In this document: piece by piece, positions 53,875 to 64,000 of the stretch | Numbering within the stretch: the stretch's first letter is position 1 | Layout: every line of letters begins with the position of its first letter | Assembly: GCF_024806835.1 (NCBI RefSeq) | Contig: NZ_JANTYU010000003.1 | Coordinates: 664,667 to 728,666 of the forward strand | Source: Xanthomonas sp. 3793 | GTDB lineage: Bacteria > Pseudomonadota > Gammaproteobacteria > Xanthomonadales > Xanthomonadaceae | DNA length: 64,000 bases | Direction: 5' to 3' | Position numbers and translations under genes: made by a program | Notes under the pieces: model-generated | The model's input: the letters and a program-made list of their open reading frames with translations, nothing else | Database searches by the model: none | Told to the model about the DNA's origin: nothing

Positions 53875-54951
53875 ATGTCCCAGTCCAAGCCGCTGTTTCC
53901 CCTCAACGCGTGGTATGCCGTCGCCTGGGACCACGAAATCAAGCACGCCCTGACCCCGCGCAAGGTCTGCAACCTCGAAGTGGTGGTCTACCGCACCACC
54001 GCCGGTGCGGTGGTCGCGCTGGAAGACGCCTGCTGGCACCGGCTGGTGCCGCTGTCGATGGGCAAGCTGCGCGGCGATGACGTGGTCTGCGGGTATCACG
54101 GCCTGGTCTACAACACCCAGGGCCGCTGCGTGCACATGCCCTCGCAGGAAACCATCAATCCCTCGGCCTGCGTGCGCAGTTTTCCGGTGGCCGAGAAGCA
54201 CCGCTACGTGTGGATCTGGCCGGGCGACCCGGCCAAGGCCGATACCGCGTTGATCCCCGACCTGCATTGGGCGCACGACCCGGCCTGGGCCGGCGATGGC
54301 CGCACCATCTACGCCAAGTGCGACTACCGGCTGGTGCTGGACAACCTGATGGACCTGACCCACGAGACCTTCGTGCATGGCTCGAGCATCGGCCAGGACG
54401 AGATCGCCGAGGCGCCCTTCGATGTGGTGCATGGCGACCGCTCGGTGGTGGTGTCGCGCTGGATGCGCAATATCGACGCGCCGCCGTTCTGGGCCAGCCA
54501 GATCGCGCGACATCTGGATTACCACGGCAAGGTCGACCGCTGGCAGATCATCCGCTTCGAAGCGCCCGGCACCATCGCCATCGATGTCGGTGTGGCCATC
54601 GCCGGCACCGGCGCACCGGAGGGCGACCGCAGCCAGGGCGTCAACGGCTACGTACTCAACACGATTACGCCGGAGACCGATACCACCTGCCATTATTTCT
54701 GGGCGTTCATGCGCAACTACGCGTTGCACGACCAATCCCTGACCACGCTCACCCGCGCCGGCGTCACCGGTGTGTTCGGCGAGGACGAGGCGGTACTGGA
54801 GGCGCAACAGCGCGCCATCGACGCGCATCCGGATCACACCTTCTACAACCTCAACGTCGATGCCGGCGGCATGTGGGCGCGGCGGGTGATCGACCGCCTG
54901 ATCGCGCACGAACAGCGCGCGCAGGATCTGTCGCTGCGCATGGTGGGCTGA
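53875..54951 (+). CDS. vanA: Vanillate O-demethylase oxygenase subunit VanA
   Basis: A 358-residue Rieske non-heme iron oxygenase that demethylates vanillate to protocatechuate. The Rieske cluster is held by C53/H55 and C72/H75 (CWHR..CGYHG). The mononuclear iron site appears in DNLMDLTHETFVHGSS (about 156-171), with Asn/Asp and two His. VanB, encoded after vanR, supplies electrons. AGGAG precedes the Met at 53875. The gene is divergent from the pca operon that consumes its product. Confidence 0.95.
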   Translation: MSQSKPLFPLNAWYAVAWDHEIKHALTPRKVCNLEVVVYRTTAGAVVALEDACWHRLVPLSMGKLRGDDVVCGYHGLVYNTQGRCVHMPSQETINPSACVRSFPVAEKHRYVWIWPGDPAKADTALIPDLHWAHDPAWAGDGRTIYAKCDYRLVLDNLMDLTHETFVHGSSIGQDEIAEAPFDVVHGDRSVVVSRWMRNIDAPPFWASQIARHLDYHGKVDRWQIIRFEAPGTIAIDVGVAIAGTGAPEGDRSQGVNGYVLNTITPETDTTCHYFWAFMRNYALHDQSLTTLTRAGVTGVFGEDEAVLEAQQRAIDAHPDHTFYNLNVDAGGMWARRVIDRLIAHEQRAQDLSLRMVG

Positions 54952-54973
54952 GCGCAGCGCACAGGAGACCACC

Positions 54974-55777
54974 ATGCCACCGACCACACCGTTCCACAGC
55001 AGCGCGGCACAGACCACGCGCGCGCTGCTCTCGCTGCGCGAACTGATCCTCGACGGCACCCTGCCCGCCGGTGCGCGACTGTCCGAAGTGGCGGTGGTGC
55101 AGCGGCTGGGCATGTCGCGCACGCCGGTACGCGCCGCATTGCAGCGCCTGTGCGAAGAAGGACTGGCCAGTGCGCTGCCGGGCGGCGGCTACGCGGTGCA
55201 GGCCTTCAGCGAGCACGACGTATACGACGCCATCGAACTGCGCGGCACGCTCGAAGGCCTGGCCGCCCGCATGGCCGCCGAGCGCGGGGCCACCGCCGCG
55301 CAGTTGGCGCAGGCGCACCAGCTGCTGGAGACGCTCGATGCCATCGTCGGCGCGCCGCAGGATGCCATCGACTTCGCCGCCTATGTCCAGGCCAACGCGC
55401 TGTTCCATGCCCTGCTGGTGGCGATGGCCGGCAGCGACGTGCTCGGCCGCGAGCTCACCCGCGTGCTGCAGCTGCCATTCGCTTCGCCCAACAGCCTGGT
55501 CATGGCCCAGACCAGCGCTGCCGACGCGCAGGTGATCCTGACCGTCGCGCAGGACCAGCATCGCGAAGTGATTGCCGCCATCGCACAGCGTCAGGGCAGC
55601 CGCGCCGAAGCGCTGGTGCGCGAGCACGCCCGTCTGGCCCACCGCAATCTGCGCCACCTCCTGCAAACCCCCACGGCGATCGCCAAGGTGCGCGGTGGCG
55701 CCCTGCTTGGCCGCGCCCACGCATCCACCGCCGGTCTTGAACGGCACGCTCTTGTGCCTGGAGTTCCTCATGCGTAA
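54974..55777 (+). CDS. vanR: GntR-family regulator VanR
   Basis: A 267-residue FadR-type (FCD) GntR regulator. The winged helix (about 18-80) shows LREL..DGTLPAGARLSEVAVVQRLGMSRTPVRAALQRL, and the helical FCD effector domain follows (YDAIELRGTLEGLAARMA, and several His likely to bind metal). By position and family it is VanR, expected to repress vanAB until vanillate is present. It starts 22 bp after vanA with AGGAG, and its stop overlaps the vanB start by eight bases (55770-55777), so all three genes are probably one transcript. Confidence 0.92.
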   Translation: MPPTTPFHSSAAQTTRALLSLRELILDGTLPAGARLSEVAVVQRLGMSRTPVRAALQRLCEEGLASALPGGGYAVQAFSEHDVYDAIELRGTLEGLAARMAAERGATAAQLAQAHQLLETLDAIVGAPQDAIDFAAYVQANALFHALLVAMAGSDVLGRELTRVLQLPFASPNSLVMAQTSAADAQVILTVAQDQHREVIAAIAQRQGSRAEALVREHARLAHRNLRHLLQTPTAIAKVRGGALLGRAHASTAGLERHALVPGVPHA

Positions 55778-56753
55778 AGACACCCAATGGCATCGCGCCC
55801 ATGTCGTCAGCATCGCCGATGCCTGCGCAGGCGTGCGCGAAATCGTGCTCGACCCAGGCACTGCAGCGCGTGCCTTCGAGGTGGGCAGCCACCTGGATTT
55901 TCGCCTGCAGTTGAACGGCCGCAGCGATGTGCGCTCTTACTCGCTGGTGGGAGAGCCGCGTGCGGATGGCTACTACCAGATCGCAGTACGGCAGATGCCG
56001 GACAGCCGTGGCGGCTCGCTGCATATGTGGACGCTGCAGCCGGGCGACGTGGTGGAAATGTCGCCTCCGAGCAACAACTTTGCGCTGGACGAGAGCGGCG
56101 AGGAAATCCTGTTGATCGCCGGTGGTATCGGCATCACGCCGATCCTGGGCATGGCACAGCGGCTGGCGCAGCGGCACCAGGCATTCCGCCTGCTGTATGT
56201 CGGGCGCTCGCGCAGCGCGATGGCCTACGTCGACCAGTTGGAGGCGCTGCTCGGCGCGCGCCTGCAGCTGCATTGCGACGACACCGACGGCCCGCCCGAT
56301 CTTGCCGCCGAACTGGCACGGCTCTCGCCCAACGCCGAGGTCTATGTGTGCGGGCCGCTGGGCATGCTGGAGGCGGTACGCCAGCACTGGCATGCCGCCG
56401 GGCGTCCGCGCGCGCGGCTGCATTTCGAAACCTTCGGCAATAGCGGGCGGATGCCGGCGCAGGCGTTCGTGGTCAAGCTGCCTGCGCTCGGCCTGGAAGT
56501 ACCGGTGGCCGAAAACGAATCGATGCTCGATGCGCTGGCCGACGCCGGGGTCGAATTGATCGCCGAATGCCGTCGTGGCGAGTGCGGCTTGTGCGCGGTG
56601 GAGGTGCTCGACAGCGCCGCCGACATCGATCATCGCGATGTCTTTTTCAGCGACGAACAACGCCGCGAGAATCGCAAGCTGTGCGCCTGCGTGTCGCGTG
56701 CGGTGGGCGGCAGCATCAGCATCGACACCGGCTACCGCGGCGAGCTGGGCTGA
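55770..56753 (+). CDS. vanB: Vanillate O-demethylase reductase subunit VanB
   Basis: A 327-residue class IA reductase passing electrons from NADH to VanA. An FMN/FAD-binding barrel (about 5-100; RSYSLVGEP) and a nucleotide-binding domain (LLIAGGIGITPILGM, about 113-127; VYVCGPLGML) are followed by a C-terminal plant-type [2Fe-2S] ferredoxin with CRRGECGLC and a later Cys (CACVSR). The frame is longer upstream, but the Met at 55770 has GGAG and the family N-terminus, and overlaps vanR by eight bases. Confidence 0.95.
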   Translation: MRKDTQWHRAHVVSIADACAGVREIVLDPGTAARAFEVGSHLDFRLQLNGRSDVRSYSLVGEPRADGYYQIAVRQMPDSRGGSLHMWTLQPGDVVEMSPPSNNFALDESGEEILLIAGGIGITPILGMAQRLAQRHQAFRLLYVGRSRSAMAYVDQLEALLGARLQLHCDDTDGPPDLAAELARLSPNAEVYVCGPLGMLEAVRQHWHAAGRPRARLHFETFGNSGRMPAQAFVVKLPALGLEVPVAENESMLDALADAGVELIAECRRGECGLCAVEVLDSAADIDHRDVFFSDEQRRENRKLCACVSRAVGGSISIDTGYRGELG

Positions 56754-56912
56754 GCGCTGCCGTCATGCGCACCGCGCCGGCCGTTGCGCTGGCGCGGTGC
56801 TGCTGAGCGCAACATGCGCTCTGCGGCGGCGTGAATCGCCCCGCACGCCGGACGGACACTCGCCAGAGACTGCCGTGCTTGCATCCTCACGCGCATGCGC
56901 GATCATCTGCGC

Positions 56913-57722
56913 ATGGAGTCAACTCACTACAGGACTGTCCCGGCGCCGGCATTGAACCCGCGCCAGGAACAATTGGTGGCGCTGGTGCGGCAGCAGGGCT
57001 TTGCCGATGTCGAAGGCCTGGCCACGCGCTTTGAGGTCACCCCGCAAACCATTCGGCGCGATCTGACCTTGCTGTGCGATGCCGGCGTGCTGCGCCGCTA
57101 TCACGGCGGCGTCAGCATGCCTTCGAGCGTGGAAAACCTGGCCTACACCGCGCGCAAGGCGCTGCAGGCACGCGAGAAACAGCACATCGCCACACACGTC
57201 GCGCGCTTCATTCCCGACGATGCCTCGCTGTTCATCAATCTCGGCACCACCAACGAGGAGGTCGCGCGCGCGTTGCTGCAGCATCGCGGCCTGCGCGTGA
57301 TCACCAACAACCTCAACGTGGCGGTGATGCTGAGCGCCAACCCCAGTTTCGAGGTGATCGTGGCCGGCGGCGTGGTGCGCGGGCGCGATCAGGGCGTGAC
57401 CGGCGAGGCCACCGTGGAACTGATCCGCCAGTTCAAGGTGGACTTCGGGGTGATCGGCATTTCCGGCATCGACCTGGACGGCACCCTGCTGGATTTCGAC
57501 TACCAGGAAGTGCGCGTGGCCCAGGCCATCATCGAGCACTCGCGGCAGGTGGTGCTGGCCGCCGACTACAGCAAGTTCGGCCGCAACGCCATGGTGCGGC
57601 TGGGGGCGATCGCCCAGGTGCACGACTGGTTCACCGACCGACCGCCGCCGCAGGAACTGGCCAAGGTGCTGGCCGAGGCCGGCACCCGGGTGCACCTGGC
57701 AGATGCCGACAGCGGCAACTGA
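56913..57722 (+). CDS. glpR: DeoR-family glycerol regulon repressor GlpR
   Basis: A 269-residue DeoR-type repressor. The N-terminal helix-turn-helix (about 14-70) shows VEGLATRFEVTPQTIRRDLTLLCDAGVLRRYHGG, the DeoR signature. The effector domain has the sugar-isomerase-like fold with INLGTTNEEVARALL and DYSKFGRNAMVRLG. It would release DNA on binding glycerol-3-phosphate. Start at 56913; an earlier Met at 56895 is also possible. It lies upstream of glpD, with candidate operators in between. Confidence 0.92.
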   Translation: MESTHYRTVPAPALNPRQEQLVALVRQQGFADVEGLATRFEVTPQTIRRDLTLLCDAGVLRRYHGGVSMPSSVENLAYTARKALQAREKQHIATHVARFIPDDASLFINLGTTNEEVARALLQHRGLRVITNNLNVAVMLSANPSFEVIVAGGVVRGRDQGVTGEATVELIRQFKVDFGVIGISGIDLDGTLLDFDYQEVRVAQAIIEHSRQVVLAADYSKFGRNAMVRLGAIAQVHDWFTDRPPPQELAKVLAEAGTRVHLADADSGN

Positions 57723-57878
57723 GATTGTTCGTTTAAGTGCGTTTGTGACCCGCGGACTTCGGCTCAACGCCAATTTTCGATTTGCTCAATGAATTGATTT
57801 CCACCAATCTATTGCCTTTATCGTTTAACTCACCTTGATTTACAGGCAATCCATTTCTTCACGCCCCGAAAAGGTTTG

Positions 57879-57900
57879 ATGTTCGAATATGTTCGAACAT
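57879..57900. promoter_or_regulatory. Candidate GlpR operator upstream of glpD
   Basis: ATGTTCGAA occurs twice in direct repeat (57879-57887 and 57889-57897), and the second copy forms the perfect palindrome ATGTTCGAACAT (57889-57900). It lies 44 bp before the glpD start, in an AT-rich 220-bp gap. A similar half-site ATTGTTCGAG lies at 60565-60574 before glpK. Confidence 0.6.
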
Positions 57901-57943
57901 GACAACTTAGGTTCGCTCGTAGCGCACCTGGACGGAGGCACCG

Positions 57944-59458
57944 ATGGGCGAGACGTACGATCTTCTGGTGGTAGGCGGCGGCATCAACGGGGTCGGCATC
58001 GCCCGCGATGCGGCCGGACGTGGCCTGTCGGTGTGCCTGTGCGAGCAGGACGATCTGGCTGCGCATACCAGCAGCGCCAGTACCAAGCTGATCCATGGCG
58101 GCCTGCGCTATCTGGAGCAGTACGAGTTCGCGCTGGTCGGCAAGGCGCTGGCCGAGCGCGAAGTGCTGCTGCGGCTGGCCCCGCACATCATCTGGCCATT
58201 GCGCTTTCTGTTGCCGCATCAGCCGCATCTGCGTCCGGCGTGGATGATCCGCGCCGGCCTGTTTCTGTACGACCATCTGGGTGGCAGCAAGCGCAGCCTG
58301 CCGCGCTCGCGGCGCCTGTCGCTGCGCACTCACCCGGTCGGGCAGCCGTTGCAGGAATCGCTGCGCACCGGCTTCGTGTACTCCGACGCCTGGGTGCAGG
58401 ACGCACGGTTGGTGGTGCTCAATGCGATGGACGCGGCAAAGCGCGGCGCCCAGATCCACACCCGAACGCGCTGCGTGGGTGCCTGGCGCGATGCCGGGTT
58501 CTGGTACGCCGAGCTCGAGGACCGCGATGGTCGTCGCCGCACCGTGCAGGCGCACGCACTGGCCAATGCCGCCGGGCCGTGGGCGGTGTCGTTCCTGGAC
58601 AAGGTGGCCGCGGTGCCGCATCAGCACGCGCTACGCCTGGTCAAGGGCAGCCACATCGTGGTGCCCAAGCTGTTCGATCACGATCACGCCTACATCTTCC
58701 AGCAACCGGACCGGCGCATCGTGTTCGCCATTCCGTACGAGCACGACTTCACCTTGATCGGCACCACCGACGTCGACTACGAGGCCGACCCCGCCGCTCC
58801 CCGGATCGATGCGGCCGAGATCCAGTACCTGTGCGATGCGGTGAACCTGTATTTCCAGCAACAGATCAGCCCTGCCGATGTGGTGTGGAACTACAGTGGC
58901 GTGCGCCCGCTGCTGGACGATGCCGAAGACAATGCCGCCGAGGTGACGCGCGACTATCAACTGGAAGTCATCACCGACGGCGCGCCGTTGCTCAATGTGT
59001 TCGGCGGCAAGTTGACTACCTACCGCAAGCTCGCCGAAGAGGCCGTCGACCGGCTCACGCATGCGCTGGGCGCACGCAAGCCGGCATGGACCGCGCGCGG
59101 CGATGCGCTGCCGGGTGGTGAACAGCGCGATATCGCCAGCCTGCTTGAGCGCGTGCGCAACGCGCGCCCCTGGCTGCCTGCCGCCACCGCGCAGCGGCTG
59201 GTGCGCAATTACGGCACCTGCGCGGAACCGCTGCTGGGCGATGCGCAGGATGTGGCCGGCCTGGGCGAGCACTTCGGTGCAGACCTGTACCAGGCCGAGG
59301 TGGACTACCTGCGTCACCACGAATGGGCGCAGACCGCCGACGATATCCTGTGGCGTCGCAGCAAACTCGGGCTGCGGATCGATGCGGAGGGACGTCAGCG
59401 GCTGGAAGCGTACCTGCAGACGCAGGCGCTCCAATCCGCCGAGCTCGCGACCGTTTGA
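57944..59458 (+). CDS. glpD: Aerobic glycerol-3-phosphate dehydrogenase GlpD
   Basis: A 504-residue FAD flavoprotein at the inner membrane that oxidises glycerol-3-phosphate to dihydroxyacetone phosphate, passing electrons to ubiquinone. The FAD motif VVGGGINGVGIARDAAGRG (about 8-26) is followed by SSASTKLIHGGLRYLEQYEF, a GlpD signature. KGSHIVVPKLF and NVFGGKLTTYRKLAE are typical of the family. GGAGG precedes the Met at 57944. The order glpR-glpD-glpF-glpK makes a full glycerol module. Confidence 0.97.
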   Translation: MGETYDLLVVGGGINGVGIARDAAGRGLSVCLCEQDDLAAHTSSASTKLIHGGLRYLEQYEFALVGKALAEREVLLRLAPHIIWPLRFLLPHQPHLRPAWMIRAGLFLYDHLGGSKRSLPRSRRLSLRTHPVGQPLQESLRTGFVYSDAWVQDARLVVLNAMDAAKRGAQIHTRTRCVGAWRDAGFWYAELEDRDGRRRTVQAHALANAAGPWAVSFLDKVAAVPHQHALRLVKGSHIVVPKLFDHDHAYIFQQPDRRIVFAIPYEHDFTLIGTTDVDYEADPAAPRIDAAEIQYLCDAVNLYFQQQISPADVVWNYSGVRPLLDDAEDNAAEVTRDYQLEVITDGAPLLNVFGGKLTTYRKLAEEAVDRLTHALGARKPAWTARGDALPGGEQRDIASLLERVRNARPWLPAATAQRLVRNYGTCAEPLLGDAQDVAGLGEHFGADLYQAEVDYLRHHEWAQTADDILWRRSKLGLRIDAEGRQRLEAYLQTQALQSAELATV

Positions 59459-59466
59459 ACACACCG

Positions 59467-59498
59467 CGTTGCCGGCGAGGACGGGTCGTCCGGCAACG
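59467..59498 (+). terminator. Hairpin after glpD
   Basis: Perfect 9-bp arms CGTTGCCGG (59467-59475) and CCGGCAACG (59490-59498), nine bases after the glpD stop. There is no T-run, so this may be a partial terminator or mRNA end stabiliser between glpD and glpF. Confidence 0.5.
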
Positions 59499-59628
59499 TA
59501 TCCTGGCGCACTGCCTGCATCACCCCGTGGAGGGCACCCCCGATGAGCACGACCCACTCCCCCTGCGCGCCGACGCGCGTGTTGCAATCGCCTGCGCGTT
59601 GCGATGATCCTCTCGCGAGCATGCGCGC

Positions 59629-62083
<2,455 letters not shown>

Positions 62084-62102
62084 GCGCTTCCATCGAAACG
62101 AC

Positions 62103-62126
62103 TGCGCCCACCATCGGGTGGGCGCA
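62103..62126 (+). terminator. Hairpin after glpK
   Basis: Perfect 10-bp stem TGCGCCCACC/GGTGGGCGCA with the loop ATCG, 19 bases after the glpK stop codon. Confidence 0.7.
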
Positions 62127-62155
62127 ACGCTGGGGGAGCTAGTCGCATGGGACAC

Positions 62156-62190
62156 GCATTGCAGGGCTGCAGGCTGCAGCCCTGCAATGC
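62156..62190 (-). terminator. Hairpin after the SnoaL-like gene
   Basis: Perfect 16-bp inverted repeat with a 3-base loop (arms 62156-62171 and 62175-62190), eight bases past the stop of the minus-strand gene. It could act on both convergent transcripts. Confidence 0.7.
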
Positions 62191-62198
62191 CGCAGCGA

Positions 62199-62711
62199 TT
62201 ACTGGCCGCCGGTATTTGCGCGACCGGCGATGGTGTCCGGGTCCCAATGTTCCTTGATCAGACCCTTTTCGATGCGGAACATATCGAACCACGTGGTGGT
62301 ATAGGTCTTGCCGGGGTTACGCGGGTCCGGCAGCGTGCGCACCGACACCAGCGTGACCAGATCGCCATCGGCGGTGATGGCGACCAACGGCAACTGCACG
62401 CGCGGCTGCACCGGGGTCGGCTTCACGAAGGCAGTCAGGAATGCAATGAACGCATCGCGCCCATTGGCGACATTCGGGTTGTGCTGGATGTAGTTCTTGT
62501 CCATGTACATCGGTGCGTACTGCACCTGCCCGGCTTCGAACACGATGCGCCAGAAGTCGTAGACCAGCCGCTTGTTGGCGGTTTCGTACCAATTGGAACC
62601 GAGCAGCAACTTCTGGTGATTGGTGTTTTCAGTGACGGCGGTCTGCGCGAACGCCGCCATCGGTGCGACCAGCATGATCAGCAACAAGGCGCGGGAAACA
62701 ATCTTTTTCAT
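62199..62711 (-). CDS. Secreted SnoaL-like (NTF2-fold) protein
   Basis: A 170-residue exported protein. Signal peptide MKKIVSRALLLIMLVAPMAAFA is cleaved near residue 22. The mature part has the SnoaL/polyketide-cyclase pattern: VYDFWRIVFEAGQVQYAPMYMDKNYIQHNP, with the His/Asn motif QHNPNVANGRD typical of SnoaL-like hydrolases or isomerases, and TTWFDMFRIEKGLIKEHWD. The substrate is unknown. It is a single-gene unit between glpK and pobA. Confidence 0.85.
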   Translation of the reverse strand: MKKIVSRALLLIMLVAPMAAFAQTAVTENTNHQKLLLGSNWYETANKRLVYDFWRIVFEAGQVQYAPMYMDKNYIQHNPNVANGRDAFIAFLTAFVKPTPVQPRVQLPLVAITADGDLVTLVSVRTLPDPRNPGKTYTTTWFDMFRIEKGLIKEHWDPDTIAGRANTGGQ

Positions 62712-62923
62712 GGGGATCTCCTAGGAGGAAACGGGCCATGCGCTCACGGGGGAGTTGGCGCACGGCGCGATTGGGGCAATGACGCGTCCATGCACAGACA
62801 GCAACCGCCACGCGTCCACGCCACCCTACCGAGCACATCCGCTGTCGCGCTAGCCTACGCGAAGTGCACCAGGGCACTTCGCAACTGCCTGGTAATAAAA
62901 AAATCACCTTTAAACAGGCTGTC

Positions 62924-64000
<1,077 letters not shown>

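Noticed and set aside
57889..57900. LexA box
   Set aside because: The palindrome ATGTTCGAACAT does not fit the Xanthomonas LexA pattern I know (TTAG-N6-TACTA), and a glp gene pair makes GlpR more likely.
59467..59498. Riboswitch upstream of glpF
   Set aside because: A simple 9-bp hairpin only; no aptamer-like architecture and its place just after the glpD stop suits a terminator.

Overview
This GC-rich window reads as a chromosome segment of a plant-associated Xanthomonas, probably from the X. citri / X. euvesicatoria group. That is my inference from protein similarity to remembered Xanthomonas BioF, GlgX and GlpD sequences, the local gene order (glg-tre operon, bio cluster, mnmG, pca-van-glp cluster) and the GTAG-type intergenic repeats. 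No phage, insertion sequence, CRISPR array or restriction system is visible, so the interest lies in regulation and small RNAs.

Layout. (1) 1-13.1 kb, minus strand: a tightly coupled alpha-glucan/trehalose operon, glgA > glgB > treZ > malQ > treY > DUF2934 gene > glgX > atypical SDR gene (cut by the window edge). The first five genes are joined by ATGA start/stop overlaps. A diguanylate cyclase with an intact GGEEF site is transcribed divergently from it. (2) 15.7-26.3 kb: a DUF808 membrane protein, a UbiB/ABC1-type kinase, an OpgB-like phosphoglycerol transferase, a large MscS-type channel, a ribosome hibernation factor, tRNA-Arg(CCG) and ubiA. (3) 26.6-33.1 kb: comF divergent from bioB, then bioF, a DUF7079-like gene, bioH, a degenerate SDR and bioC. 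A BirA-like operator lies across the start of comF and upstream of bioB. (4) 33.4-45.3 kb: lpxO, a tandem array of REP palindromes, several single enzymes, mnmG, an RlaP-like nucleotidyltransferase, a DUF2490 barrel, an esterase, a RIO kinase and an IclR regulator. The 37.56-38.16 kb gap before mnmG holds two terminator-ended small-RNA candidates, one per strand, and a perfect Clp/CRP box. (5) 45.5-64 kb: aromatic and glycerol catabolism. The minus-strand operon pcaI-J-F-H-G-B-D-C plus a secreted hydrolase converts protocatechuate to succinyl-CoA and acetyl-CoA. Divergent from it is vanA-vanR-vanB, which makes protocatechuate from vanillate. glpR, glpD, glpF and glpK follow, then a secreted SnoaL-like protein and pobA (cut by the window end), which makes protocatechuate from 4-hydroxybenzoate.

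How they work together. VanAB and PobA feed PcaHG, and the pca enzymes finish ring cleavage; the IclR protein (PcaR/PcaU/PobR type) and the GntR protein VanR are the likely regulators, and candidate sites for both lie in the 254-bp pcaI-vanA gap. GlpF, GlpK, GlpD and GlpR form a complete glycerol module. The glg-tre operon can build glycogen, trim it, and convert maltodextrin ends to trehalose through TreY/TreZ.
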